A program made the translations under genes and the position numbers. Shown piece by piece: positions 1 through 11,176 of a DNA stretch of 64,000 bases. The notes beneath the pieces were generated by a model. The model worked only from the letters and a program-made list of their open reading frames with translations, ran no database searches and was not told the DNA's origin. The stretch is from Eutypa lata (Eukaryota; Ascomycota; Sordariomycetes; Xylariales; Diatrypaceae): positions 4,025,001 through 4,089,000 of the forward strand of contig JAKULF010000006.1 in the NCBI GenBank assembly GCA_022661535.1. Reading direction: 5' to 3'. Numbering within the stretch: the first letter of the stretch is position 1; each line of letters opens with the position of its first letter.

Positions 1-670
1 CCGAAGCTTGTGACATCTATGTGGGGATAATCCACTCTTGAACGTTCCCCGTATGAACTGGGATCCGTGCAATGCTCGAGGAACTACCTACTTTACTACT
101 TAATTTTTGAGCTCGAATTGTGCGACGCGTCTAGAATGGATACGTGGAGAAAGAGTGGCGGAGGTTAAAATAGTTTCCTCATGGAAGGTCACGCTTCATC
201 ATGGGGAGAAGTATGAGAAACAAAAAATCGCAAGGTATCGTAGATGTCAACCATCTAGGTCGGTGGCTTCAGTAGTTAGAGAGATGGCAGGACGCTAAAG
301 AAGTACTTAGATGGGATCTAGACCATGACTCCGCGTATAGGGAAAGGAAAGGACCAGAGCTCCACAATTAATATATGTCTTGCGCCGGCCATGTCTTCTT
401 TCATCATAAGCCGCGGAAGATGGGCCATCAGGGGAGGAAAGGGGAATGGGAATAGAAGACATGATATAGATATATAAAGCAGGGACGACGGCCAAAATGC
501 ATCATCACTCTATTTAGGACTCGTGATTATAATCATAGCCTTCCATTCTTTCTAAGGCCAGTCCTTCGTTCATTATTATTCCCAGCCTGCGAAAGCACAT
601 TCATTCATTCATTTATTCCGTTCTTCACAGGGTTACCCACTCACTTCACACGAATTCCATCACATTCACC
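1..670. other. Upstream region of the polygalacturonase gene
   Basis: No coding sequence is supported here. Short open frames at 107-298 (plus) and 307-495 (minus) lack any recognisable motif. The last 200 bases hold a TATA-like element and pyrimidine-rich stretches with CATTCATTCATT repeats just before the start codon at 671, as in many fungal leaders. Confidence 0.5.
471..478 (+). promoter_or_regulatory. TATA-box-like element of the polygalacturonase gene
   Basis: TATATAAA lies 193 bases upstream of the ATG at 671, within a run of alternating A and T. The distance fits a fungal TATA box with a leader of roughly 150 bases. Assignment rests on sequence and position only. Confidence 0.4.
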
Positions 671-1780
671 ATGCGTACCGCAGGAGCTCTCACCATTTTG
701 GGGCTCAGCAGCTGGGCTGTTGCAGCCCCTGCCGCTGCAGTCAGCGCGCCGTTCCAGGAGCGCGCCAGCTGCACGTTCACGTCGGCTTCGGCCGCGGCGT
801 CGGGCAAGTCGTCCTGCACCAACATCGTGCTGAAGGGGATCACGGTGCCGGCGGGCGAGACGCTCGACCTGACGTCGCTCAAGAAGGGGACGACCGTGAC
901 CTTCGAGGGCACGACGACCTTCGCGTACAAGGCGTGGGAGGGCCCGCTCATCAGCGTCTCGGGCACGGGCATCACGGTCAAGGGGGCCGCGGGGCACGTG
1001 ATCGACGGGCGGGGCGCGAAGTGGTGGGACGGCAAGGGCAGCAACGGCGGGGTGAAGAAGCCCAAGTTCTTCTACGCGCACAAGATGATCTCGTCGACCA
1101 TCACGGGCCTCAACGTGAAGAACACGCCCGTCCAGGGCTTCTCCATCAACGGCGCCTCGGACCTGACCCTCCAGGACATCACCATCGACAACTCGGACGG
1201 CGACACCGACACGGGCGGCCACAACACCGACGCCTTCGACGTCGGCTCCTCGGACGGCGTCCGCATCATCGGCGCCAACGTCAAGAACCAGGACGACTGC
1301 CTCGCCGTCAACTCGGGCACGAACATCCTGTTCACGGGGGGCACGTGCTCGGGCGGGCACGGCCTCAGCATCGGGTCGGTGGGCGGGCGCGACGACAACA
1401 CGGTGAAGGGCGTGGTGATCTCGAACTCGAAGATCAGCAACTCGCAGAACGGCGTGCGCATCAAGACGGTGTACGGCGCGACGGGCTCGGTCTCCAACGT
1501 CACGTACTCGGACATCACGCTCAGCGGGATCACCAAGTACGGCATCGTCATTGAGCAGGACTACGAGAACGGCAGCCCGACCGGGAAGCCTACCACGGGC
1601 GTCCCGATCACCGATCTCACGGTCAAGAAGGTCACTGGTACGGTCTCTTCGAGCGCAACTGATGTTTATATCCTGTGCGGAAAGGGCTCCTGCTCTGACT
1701 GGACTTGGTCGGGCAACAATGTCACTGGGGGCAAGACGAGCTCGAAGTGCTCTAACATCCCATCTGGCGCTTCTTGCTAG
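671..1780 (+). CDS. Secreted endopolygalacturonase, glycoside hydrolase family 28
   Basis: Hydrolyses alpha-1,4 bonds in the homogalacturonan of plant pectin, outside the cell. The intronless 369-aa product has a signal peptide (about 1-20, hydrophobic core ending in AAP/AAA) and a short propeptide before the mature beta-helix. All GH28 signature sites are present: NTD at 185-187, QDDC with Asp208 and Asp209, GHG at 229-231 and RIK at 263-265, plus the C-terminal tyrosine/cysteine region (CGKGSC near 336-341). Length is normal for fungal endo-PGs. The second and third acids sit in one DD pair as in true polygalacturonases. The gene is markedly GC-rich, mostly at third positions, between AT-rich flanks, suggesting high expression. 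The start at 671 gives the expected signal peptide. Endo- rather than exo-activity is inferred from similarity to the short secreted class. Confidence 0.96.
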   Translation: MRTAGALTILGLSSWAVAAPAAAVSAPFQERASCTFTSASAAASGKSSCTNIVLKGITVPAGETLDLTSLKKGTTVTFEGTTTFAYKAWEGPLISVSGTGITVKGAAGHVIDGRGAKWWDGKGSNGGVKKPKFFYAHKMISSTITGLNVKNTPVQGFSINGASDLTLQDITIDNSDGDTDTGGHNTDAFDVGSSDGVRIIGANVKNQDDCLAVNSGTNILFTGGTCSGGHGLSIGSVGGRDDNTVKGVVISNSKISNSQNGVRIKTVYGATGSVSNVTYSDITLSGITKYGIVIEQDYENGSPTGKPTTGVPITDLTVKKVTGTVSSSATDVYILCGKGSCSDWTWSGNNVTGGKTSSKCSNIPSGASC

Positions 1781-3401
1781 AGGGAACTTTGCACTGCTCC
1801 CAGAAACATGACTTAAGGGGTTCTATGATTCTTAATCTGACTAGGCTACTATTAGCACAGAGAAGTTAACAGTTACATGTAAACATCTGCAAAAGCGAGT
1901 CATATAATGTTTTAATATACTATTTTGTGGCGTATATGCAAGTCAACTCTAAATAAATAAAACCAATTTAACGATACTATAGAGCTACGTACGTATACGC
2001 ATCGTAGAATCCGAGTGATCTTAGGCAATGAATGTCCGTCTCTGTGTGACATCGTCTCTCAAGTCAGCAATACAAATATCTCTGAAAAAAAGGCTTGTGG
2101 CCTGCGAAAAGCTTGGTTGTGTATAATCCCTGCCTCTCCACCTCACAATCAACAGTAATAACTTCCATGCAGTCCGGAAAGCTACAGGATACTGTATTTT
2201 CACGCCATTCATGGAACATGAAGTGCTTCCCACGTCAATTCTGATATGAATTATGAACTAAGAATGTCATTCGTTAGTATAGAAGCATTCTCCGTAAAAC
2301 AACGTGTACCATGTACGTGCTACATGCGAGTCCATAAATGTAGTAAGCTACTGAGAAGCTCAAATAAAGTCTACCGATTCGAAATATCGTAACAAGCACA
2401 TCGCATTTTCTTTCCTCTTCCGACATGAAGGAAATAATGGGCTTGAAACTGGACTGCATGCAAATCTCGCGGTATGGTCCTATATATGGTCAATAGGGAC
2501 AACGGGGTAGTTTACCCTAATAGCTTAACTATATTTACGTACACAGCCCTAGGTAATCAGGGCGGCCGAGCACTGATAATTAACCTTCCTACTCTGCACA
2601 GAACAAGCCTCAGCCCTGGAATTGATCAATGCGAGAAGGCAAGGATTTGCTACAACTTATTCGGCAGCTGAACGGATAGACATCCGGGGTAAGCACCCTG
2701 AGGCCGTTCAATTGGTACTAGCGGCCGCTAGAATCTACGTATGCTACACGGAAAACCCCGGGGGTGTGTTCGGAAAAGCTGAACTACCGGATCAAGAAAG
2801 TGATGGATTGCCAGGTTGCTCAGCCCTACAGACATCGATCCATACACCCATCTGTATTTCGATAAGACTTTTTATATTAATTAAAGTTGTAAAATCAATT
2901 ACACAGAGGATTCTGGTATAAGTGTATGGATATAATAGTAGAAATAGAGCAGAATTCAAACTACACATTTAGGAAGACTACATTAGCTTAGAAGTCCCCT
3001 CGGTCAAAAATGCAAGAAGTACCTCGGCGATCTGCCAATCCAAGGCATATACATGGAAAGATCGCTTCTATCGGGAATGGCTGAAAGATTGATACCGTTG
3101 TTTTTTATTGGGCCTTGCTTATGAGATGCACCAACAGTTTTTCATGGCAATCTGCCAGAACCGACATGCCGTATATTTCATGGGCTGTTTTCGGCTGCGG
3201 CCATGCAGCTGTCACTGCAACTAGCGACCAACCGCCAACTTGGGGGCCAAGCCGCTTAGCAGGCTTTCGGAGCGAATCAACTTTTACGGACCACCTCCCG
3301 TCCCTAATCAGGACGCTCGACTACTTACCTACCCAAGCCAGCGAAGGCGATCGTACCATCGTTACAGGAGCGAAAAAAAAACGACTACAACCCTTCGCAT
3401 A
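1781..3401. other. Intergenic, no supported gene
   Basis: AT-rich spacer. The only longer open frame is 2622-2921 (plus, 99 codons, non-ATG start), which shows no family motif and no introns that would extend it. I see no tRNA, terminal repeats or transposase. The last 150 bases before 3402 form the leader of the kinase-like gene and include an A8 run at 3373-3380. Confidence 0.4.
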
Positions 3402-4477
3402 ATGGCGGTGGATATGTCAGCGCTGTCGCGGATGCAGATAGAGGAATTCTTCAAGAGAAACGCGCCTGTCACGCAAAAGCAGTGCAATGACAAGGCTGAA
3501 AGCTTAACAGGCGAGCCGGTCACTCCAACGGCTTGCCAAGGCGGAACCAGCTATACCGTCGACGCCGGGCAAGTCGTCGTTCAGTTCCGCGCTCCAGATT
3601 TCTTGCTGGATATGTCCTTGATGGATAGTATCGAACAGGCCTACCAAGGCTTCACGCCACGCCACAAAGACCATGGCTCGTTTCATAATCTCAACATCTA
3701 CACGATGAATAATGTCGGTGGTATTTCCATGTATCTCGCCCGAGGTTACTTGCAGGAGAACAACTACAAGCTCCTGCGAAACACCATCGACGGCTACGCA
3801 AGGTTCGCCACCACCAGCACGCCGACCCCCTTCTTTCTCCGACTCTGCCCTACGAACGAACGCAGGCAAGCTTACCTACCCACGGCTGACCCAACTAGGA
3901 TAGATTCTTCGCGTCAGCATATCATAACACATCTATGTCGATGAGCAGACCAGATCGCGGGCAGCTTCTTCAACATTACTCGTTGCAACTCCACCGACTG
4001 CGCCAGAGGCTTCCAGATCGCTTTCATGCGACGCTAGACACCCTGATCCCCCAACTCCCGAGTATCTGTGATCAAGACTGGCCCCTGGTGCCAAACCACA
4101 CCGACCTCCTCGAGAACAATATTCACGTGGATCCCCACACGGGCGCCATCGTGGGTATCTGCGACTGGAGGGACGCCGAGGTCAGTCCCTTTGGCATGTC
4201 GCTGGGGGGGCTCGAGACTATGCTCGGGGTCAGGAAGATGAACGAGCACGGTTGGAATTACTTTCCCAACCATGTTGAGCTCCGAGAGCAGTTCTGGACC
4301 ATATTCTACGATTGCTTGGGGGCGACTTCTGAAGCGCAGCAGCAGTGCATCGAGGTCGCCAGGCTTACTGGCCTCTTTCTGGAGAATGGCTTCGTGCTGG
4401 ACGAATATGGGGATATGCATCCGGCCACCGAAGAGAGCTTAGACTTACGTTACCTCGGTGCCGTTGTTCTGACCTAA
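3402..4477 (+). CDS. Aminoglycoside-phosphotransferase-family (APH fold) small-molecule kinase
   Basis: Two exons, 3402-3802 and 3949-4477, joined across a 146-bp intron give 309 aa. The acceptor ATGAGCAG is good; the donor GTTCGC is weak, so the exon 1 end is provisional, but this is the join that keeps phase and yields the expected LP-rich helix after GYAR. The APH/protein-kinase-like core is clear: the catalytic loop is HTDLLENN (His, Asp, Asn of the HxDxxxxN pattern) followed by the metal-binding ICDWRDAE, equivalent to DFG. Fungal members of this large family phosphorylate unknown small molecules; the name does not imply drug resistance. The ATG at 3402 was chosen because upstream in-frame sequence lacks a methionine. 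The substrate cannot be predicted. A decayed copy with a missing splice site is the main alternative. Confidence 0.75.
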
Positions 4478-5025
4478 TGTCTTGAATATTAACATCGTAG
4501 TTCGGAACGCTGTTGATGCCACGAATGCTGCCAGGATTGGCCTTGTGATGGTAGGACATGGCACAGACCGGAGCATAGGCAGGAAGGGAATTCTAGAGGC
4601 AAAATGGGTAATGTCAAAACTTCTGAGCAGGGGTGGCCCTCCAAACAAATCATGATTTATAATACTACACAGGGTGTGTGTTTAATTTGAACTCTATTGG
4701 TCGTTAGTTGTATTCAGAATCGTGAATTTGTTCTTCCTTGCAACTTCAGCTTACTATAGCACTAGTTTTAAAAGAAGAAGCTCTGATTTCACGCAGAGGA
4801 CTCTACAAAGGATCTTACGTGAATCGGGCGAGATAAAAGCTCGGCGGCGATGTCATCGGAAAGAGTGCAGGATATCATATAAATAGGAGACATTGCCGCG
4901 AGGAACTGTGGTACGAAATCTCCATCTCCATCAAGGTTTTCACTACCCGTCAATACTTGCCCATTTAGTTTTATATACCTTTACGGATTACGTCCCAGAT
5001 CCCTAGATCCAATCTTCCAAACAAG
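4478..5025. other. Intergenic region and promoter of the small secreted protein gene
   Basis: No coding sequence seen on either strand beyond short chance frames. The right end carries a TATA-like element (4878-4885) and a CT-rich leader (4915-5020) leading to the ATG at 5026. Confidence 0.4.
4878..4885 (+). promoter_or_regulatory. TATA-box-like element of the small secreted protein gene
   Basis: TATAAATA in an AT-rich pocket, 148 bases before the ATG at 5026 and followed by CT-rich sequence typical of fungal transcription starts. A TATA element on a small secreted protein gene would suit inducible expression; that is inference. Confidence 0.45.
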
Positions 5026-5503
5026 ATGCAGTTCGCTACCGCCTTCGCCGCCATCGTGGCCCTCGCTACCAGCGCCAGTGCCGCAACTCTCAAGACCCGC
5101 CAGGAACCCCTCGCCACTCTCGAGGCCTACAACTACTCGACTTGTGATGTCGAGTCCGTCGCTACCATCGACATTGTAGACCAGGCCTGCCACAACTTCG
5201 AGCAGGGTTACGGCAATGCCCAAGCTACTCTTGCTAACCCCGACGAGAACTGCATGTGTAAGTTCTTCTTCTTTTTCTTTTTTTCATTCTTTCATTTACT
5301 TTTTCAGCCGGTTTTGTACCTTTCCAGCGCGGGGCTTTTGGTGATAAAATGAGATTGCTAATGACTTCCTGTCATGTACATGTATAGTCACCCTCTTCAG
5401 CGAGAAGGATTGCAATGGATACGTCTACTTCCAGAAGCCCGGAAACTGCTACGAGAACACCGACGGGGAGGCTAGATGGTCGTATTCTCTGACCTGTGCG
5501 TAG
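5026..5503 (+). CDS. Small secreted cysteine-rich protein, 115 aa
   Basis: Exons 5026-5257 and 5388-5503 join across a 130-bp intron (donor GTAAGT, acceptor TGTATAG after a T-rich tract) to give 115 aa. Residues 1-20 form a strong signal peptide ending in SASAA. A short KTRQ stretch follows and could be a processing site. The mature part has six cysteines (in STCD, QACH, NCM, DCNG, NCYE and the terminal TCA), enough for three disulfides. I do not recognise a named family. Size, export and even cysteine count make it a candidate effector, antimicrobial or surface protein. Coding GC is higher than in the flanks, arguing for a real gene. The plus-strand frame that runs on through the intron to 5352 is an artefact. 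Confidence 0.85.
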
Positions 5504-6131
5504 AAACCGGCATTCTTAGTAGAGTATGCCAGCTCAGTCGTCATATAATCGAGTTGTTGTATATATCGTTGCTTCATAGTGTATATATGGGTTATTAGTC
5601 TTCTACTTACAGATATTGGTCCGAATCTATTGGCCTATGCTAGTACGATGTGTGTACTGCTGAACATGATTTCCTAGCGATCACGTGTAAAAATACAGTA
5701 TCTTGGTCAAAACTGGGCTCTTACTCAGTGACCCTTTTTTTTGAAGCTAATGCCTCTCACTTCCTCCTTTACAGCATCAAGATCTGGTGTAAATTTCAGG
5801 TCACAAAACCACAAGACCACATATTTGATTATCACCACAACAGTTCACTGGAACTTAGCAGTCAATGAACTTACCGATGAAGTTTACTAATGAACAGGTC
5901 TAGGTATGTGATGCACTGGGAGCTTATAGATAAGTGATACACATAATTGCGATGTAACGATGCCTGTACTGTACATGTATCTGCTATCTGGCAAGGAAAA
6001 CATCTATGTACAGAAGAGACAGACCGGCATCTTATAGATGTCAGGAAGCCGAAAGGCTTACATGTGACAGCCCTGCTACTGAGCCCTAGATTACCGACAA
6101 CCAAGCTGGGCAGCAGCTGTTATCTAAGTTG
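5504..6131. other. Intergenic between the secreted protein and the GMC oxidoreductase (convergent)
   Basis: Shared 3' region of two convergent genes. Short frames at 5650-5868 and 5871-6135 have no motif. I see no RNA gene or repeat. Confidence 0.4.
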
Positions 6132-7969
6132 CTAAGATTGCGAGATGATAACGGCTGCTTGCTCCGCCATAGCATACACAGCGGCCTGAATATGGGCCCC
6201 AATCGAAATAGGAAAGACTGATGCATCAACCACACGTAGGTTCTTAACACCTTTCACTCGAAGCTCGGTGTCAACTACAGTGCCCATAGCACAGGATCCA
6301 GAGGCATGGAACATCGACCTATAGACGTTTTACAAATCAGTATATGTATCTGAAAGGTGTTGAACGTCCCACTTACATCGCCCCTGTTTTCATTCGGCTG
6401 TCTAAAAGCTCGTCGGATGCATCCGTGCTCAGAGCCTCAAGCCCATCTACCGGGACCTCGCGAGAGACGACTTCACGACCTAGCACAGTAGGACCGGTCA
6501 TGAACTTTGTTATGGTGCGTAGTCCTTCTCGCCAGACGTACTTGTTGACCTCGGTGTCGAGATAGTTGGGATCGATAAGTGGGTGGTCTGTTGGATCCTT
6601 CGAGGAAATAGAAATGGTCCCACGGGAGGTGGGCTTCATTCCCATAACTATAGAAGAAAGTGTCAACTTTTCCCTGGAGCACAGGTTCCCGACATTCATG
6701 CTCTACTTGGACTTGTAAAATGGGAAACATGTTACATACGAGCAGTACTAATATAGGTCCCGTCGATTGGACGAGGTGGGCTAGCCAGGTACAAGACAAT
6801 ATTTTCCATTAGAGCATATCTCTGTTTCAAAAGATGGTGGTTCGGGTCAGCTTGGGATGTACCTTCGTCCTTGGCAATGGCAGCCTTGAGGCCTTCCTGA
6901 TTTACCATGGTACTAGCGACGAAGTCTGCTGGGATTCCCATGGAAAATTCCGGTGTGAGGAACAAGGCATTGTCCGAGCCTAAAGCGTACCCTTGTGCTG
7001 GGTCTTTCAACTCCCAGTTGACCATCATCATGATGTGGTCGTTGAAGTTTCGTCCAACATTTGGCAGGTCCAATCTAGTTTGAATGCCATGTTTCTCTAG
7101 TAGGTCTTTGGGTCCTAGACCCGACAGCATGAGAAGTTGCGGAGTACGGTATGCCCCAGCAGATAGGATGGTCTCCTTGGAGTAAATGGTAGTACCATCG
7201 GTCAACTTGACTCCAATAGCACTAGGGGAGGTATCATCTAACAAGACTGACTCGACTAGAGTGTCCGTCATGACCTGTATACCTTCGATAGAGTATGTAG
7301 AGCTGGCGATTTGACGGGCCCCTTTGTGACGGTTCTCGTTGAATTCACCGAGCCCAATGTTAGCGCCACCATTCATATCATGCTCTGGGAGAGGCTCAAT
7401 TTCAAGTTCCTTCCAGGCATCTTCTACCTGTGTTGCTAGGGGGTAGCTCCGGCCCGTGGATATGGGCGATTCGATGTGCATCTTCCCCGCATGGCCATGA
7501 TGGTCTGATGGCTTGTACCAATTCTCGGTCAGTTTGAAGTAAGGAAGCTGCCCTTCGTAACTCCAACGGTCGTCGGCAACCATCTCGGACCAATCATCGA
7601 AGTCAGCTTTCGCTCCACGAAACCACGCACCTGTCACCGGTCAGATGAAGATTCTAGATTAAAAGGCCATCCAAGTAACTTACATCCGTTCACAACAGAG
7701 CTGCCTCCAAGGGCACGACCAGAAACTAAGCTGATTTTTCGGCCATCATAGTTCTTCTGTGGAACGGATTTGTAACCCCAGTCGAATTCACCTCCAAAGA
7801 AGTTGAGAGATTGAAAATGAAGTATATCAGTACGATCATTCACATTGTGGCCAGCCTCAATGACAAGAATCTGGGCAGTGGATTTGTATTCCAAGAGCCG
7901 GCTTGCCATAACACACCCGGCAGTACCTCCACCGACGATGATATAATCGTAAAATCGAGGATTTGCCAT
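6132..7969 (-). CDS. GMC-family FAD oxidoreductase (alcohol/choline oxidase-like)
   Basis: A flavoenzyme of the glucose-methanol-choline family, oxidising an alcohol group of an unknown substrate. Four exons (7969-7684, 7630-6740, 6647-6377, 6318-6132) with introns of 53, 92 and 58 bp give 544 aa; all three joins keep frame and use GTAAGT or GTATGT donors. Domains: FAD-binding VGGGTAG at 12-18, an acidic residue ending the second strand (VIEAG), the GRALGGSS plus NGCAWFRG flavin loop (GMC signature 1), [15 protein letters not shown] (signature 2), and C-terminal HASGSCAMG with the catalytic His and a second conserved His in AHIQAA. No signal peptide or membrane segment is seen, so it is probably intracellular, unlike secreted aryl-alcohol oxidases. 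Length is normal. The gene is intact, although its neighbourhood carries decayed metabolic genes. Confidence 0.93.
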
Positions 7970-9007
7970 GATAGTCGTCTTGTTCGAGTTTTGATAAAGA
8001 AAAATACTCCGTCGGGAGATGTGTTACGATGTTAAAGGACAATCCATAAATCGAGAGTCTTAATTAGGATATTAATGCAACGGGGGATGAGATCAATAAG
8101 GATAGTACATGCCATATAGTACGTTCCATTATAGGTGGCTTCAAACAGGCGGGTGCCTTTTTTCTTGACACCGTTGGTTGGGGGCGATGAAATCAACCGA
8201 ATCGTATGATAGTTCACGTTATGTTGCTTCGGGTTGCATGAAGATCAGCACCTTGCATATAACATTTATTATAACGCAATGTATGTACTAGGTGTAGTTA
8301 TACAATAAGTATATTGCATGATGTTAGTCTTCAGCCGAACGGCTGCATGTAGACTAATGTGTCCTACTTGATCTTGGAAAGATGTGCAGTGAACAATGCG
8401 CTCACCACATATTGAGTCCTAGCAAATAATTAGGAGGCTTAATCACTGCATCGTGACCCCGGTGGCGGACTTCGAACAATGTGATAGTAATCACAGCGGA
8501 CTTGGTTCTATTGCCGCCCCAATGAACTGTACTCAGTGTCTTTCTCGCTCTAACTAGTGGATAGACATCTAGTAAATTGCGCTCTAGCTTTTGTCATCTG
8601 ATCACTCCATGGTGCCAACATTTAATTGTAGTATGAATATGGGGACTTAGTCAAACGAAGATTCCAATGCATCACGAAGACTGGCCATGTTTGATTGGTC
8701 AGGAATTTTTCTCGTCAAGTTGCAACTGATGTCGTACCAGTTATGCTAGGTGACTCTAGACGCCATGTTAGGGAAAATGCAATAGAAAACGAAGCCACCT
8801 AGAAAATTGACTATGCGGTGGTTCTTTAAGCAACTACTTCATTGCAAAATACCGGTTCTGTTTTCGTTGTTCTATGTACTATCTCCTATTGCAATAGTGG
8901 TCAAGTGTTAGACACATCGTCTCATCATGGTTGTCACAACTCATCTGGACTGCGAAGTATACTTTGTAGTAATATTATCTCTTTCGTCCTGCTCTATTAA
9001 TTTGTGA
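7970..9007. other. Intergenic, AT-rich
   Basis: Promoter side of the GMC gene and 3' side of the next minus-strand gene. No open frame with recognisable content; no repeats or RNA genes seen. Confidence 0.4.
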
Positions 9008-10222
9008 CTAGTATCCCATCCAGTCCCACCAATCTTCTGCTGCATTCCTAACCTCCACCGGAATTGTGTGATAGTTATATGGTTCGTAGCCCTTGGAAAA
9101 ATGCACCGACCCCAACAATCCCCTGTGGTAATATTTCCAGGGTTGTGCAAACGGGAGGATAGCAAGGAGTCGGAGAGCTCCGACTTCAGTCATAATTGTA
9201 GCCGCCTGCACATGTAATATATCTCTAATCTTCCGTATTCTGAACGCTCTTCTCTCGTCCTTCAAGACCACGGCGAGTTTCTGGCATCTTTTCAACAATC
9301 CATCGTCGCCCCCGAACTTTTTATGGTATCTATTCCCGTAGTGGCAGATATCATTCCGTACTGACACCATGTCGAACAGCGCGTTACGTACAGTATCAGC
9401 ACACGAACCACGAACAGCGAGGAACCCCATATGAGAAGTTTCCGTTCCTCTAAGACACGATGCCAGCTCTGAAAACCCGAAGAGCACCTGGTGAGGCCCT
9501 TCCTCTAATCTCTGGCGCTCCCAAACCCTAGGCCAATGCTCTCTGGCCGCATTATGGAATGTTTCTTGAGCTAAACGGAAGGCTTGGCAAAGAAGGCGGT
9601 ATGTGACATTGCTGGGAATGTAGACGTGGTTTAACGGACTACAATATGAAAGCGCGTCATGTAGCATAGACCGTTCCGCCAGTATATTGTCGGCCGATTC
9701 TCCTTTCCAGTGGTCAGGTTCAACCGTGGTCTCCTCCGTGTCCTTTTCTGAACCGCAAGGTGTGCTACAGCAGTACGGATATCCCCATCTGTTTTGTTTA
9801 TTCAGTGAAGAGCGTGTATCTGTTTGGTAGCGCGGTATGTTCCTCCAAGTGTCCCACGATTTTAAATTCAAGTACCCGGAGACAATAACACCATCCTGGT
9901 ACGCATAGCGCTTGCGGGCTACGGTGACGGTACGTCGAGGGGAGACATCGGTGTCCTTCGGTTGTGCTGACCGGCTTTCAGAAGCAACCGTGGCTTTCAG
10001 GTAACCCTTAGATCGTATTCTGGAGTTGCTTGTTGGTCCGGCCGTTGGGTGTGAACCGTGCGATTCATGTTGGTGGAACGGTGTAATTCGCTCGTATCTC
10101 GCAAGGCGGCTTCTAAGATCCACGTTCTGTTGATTGAGTAAAACGTTCTGCTGCTTTAGCGTTTTAATCTCGTCTTGAGCCTTAGCTAGCTGTGTAGAGA
10201 TGGAGAGTATTATTTTAGTCAT
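9008..10222 (-). CDS. Hypothetical protein with N-terminal coiled coil, 404 aa
   Basis: Function not recognised. The intronless frame stays open to 10450, but I prefer the ATG at 10222: upstream in-frame sequence translates to an AT-rich, membrane-like 76-residue stretch, and a TATATATATA element (about 10275-10286) falls just upstream of 10222. From 10222, residues 4-45 form a heptad-like coiled coil (STQLAKAQDEIKTLKQQN and on). A polar, basic linker follows (to about 130), then a globular region of about 270 residues rich in Trp, His and Cys, with features such as RNDICHYGNRYHKK near 300. No signal peptide. The layout (coiled coil, basic linker, globular domain) would suit a DNA-associated or scaffold protein, but that is only a guess. 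No internal stop is present. Confidence 0.6.
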   Translation of the reverse strand: MTKIILSISTQLAKAQDEIKTLKQQNVLLNQQNVDLRSRLARYERITPFHQHESHGSHPTAGPTSNSRIRSKGYLKATVASESRSAQPKDTDVSPRRTVTVARKRYAYQDGVIVSGYLNLKSWDTWRNIPRYQTDTRSSLNKQNRWGYPYCCSTPCGSEKDTEETTVEPDHWKGESADNILAERSMLHDALSYCSPLNHVYIPSNVTYRLLCQAFRLAQETFHNAAREHWPRVWERQRLEEGPHQVLFGFSELASCLRGTETSHMGFLAVRGSCADTVRNALFDMVSVRNDICHYGNRYHKKFGGDDGLLKRCQKLAVVLKDERRAFRIRKIRDILHVQAATIMTEVGALRLLAILPFAQPWKYYHRGLLGSVHFSKGYEPYNYHTIPVEVRNAAEDWWDWMGY

Positions 10223-11176
10223 CGTGGGCGTTAATATGAAGTCCTCCTTAGATAATTCTTGTGAAAACGGTGTTGTAGATATATATATACATAGGAATGC
10301 AATCGCAAGATTGACGTGAGGTGTGCTATTCGCGAAATATATTGGGAGAATCAGGTTTATGTTCCTGGCGCAAGTAGTCGAATTCAAATCTATCGTCGAA
10401 GCTGAGTCCCTCGTTAATGTTGCACGGTACAAGCATTGTATAGATTCCATGGGAAGTTAAGATCGGTAATGCACTCTCCATTATTTATAATATACAATGG
10501 CACTCGTATCACAATGGTTCACAATACTAACTACCCGGAGAATAATAGGATTGTTAACACAGTGAGGAAGAAATAGGAAGGTCTTTTAGTCGAATTTTAA
10601 ACATACTTAGTATACAAATCAGCTCATTGCCCAAGGCACCATTACTTAAACTACCTAACCTAACTAATCATCCATAGATCAGCCTTTTTGAAATATGTAC
10701 ATATATAAAAAGAGAAGAAGTATGGATGAAAATGTTTTACTAGTGTTAAATATTAAATCCGTGTCCTGTACTATTATTAAACAATCTAGATTGCCCTTCA
10801 ATACTAGGAAAACTTATGGAAGGTATATTGTCAGAAGTTTGTAATTTCAAACACTTTAAAAGTTCAGCCAAAGTATCACAATCAGCAAGCCCGTATTTAC
10901 CATATAAGGGATTATGTAATCCCGCCGAGCAGAAGTGCCTATGTCGGATGACCTCCCCGTATTTATACAGATTTATTGCACTTAGCTGTAAAGCTCGTGG
11001 GATAGATGTGTGATGGTTAAGATATCGTCCGGGTTAATGGCATCATAGTATTTATTTCATTAACGCCGGTCATGCCCGATATGCAGTAAATAAGGACAGC
11101 CAAGTCAATTAATATCAGCTTAATCGAAATAGCCATGTGGAGATCTCTCCTTCCACGCGGCTTCTCCGAATGTCCA
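10223..11176. other. Intergenic, AT-rich
   Basis: Holds the presumed promoter of the 404-aa gene (TATA-rich at 10275-10286) and an AT-rich spacer. A 65-codon frame at 10816-11013 has no motif. No tRNA or transposon ends recognised. Confidence 0.4.

Noticed and set aside
641..1360. 239-codon minus-strand frame opposite the polygalacturonase
   Set aside because: Shadow of a GC-rich gene; the translation is Arg/Ala/Val/Asp-rich without motif, while the plus strand has all GH28 sites.
2474..2921. Overlapping plus-strand frames of 65 and 99 codons
   Set aside because: Somewhat protein-like (GKHPEAVQLVLAAARIYVC) but no family match from memory, no ATG for the longer one and no splice context.
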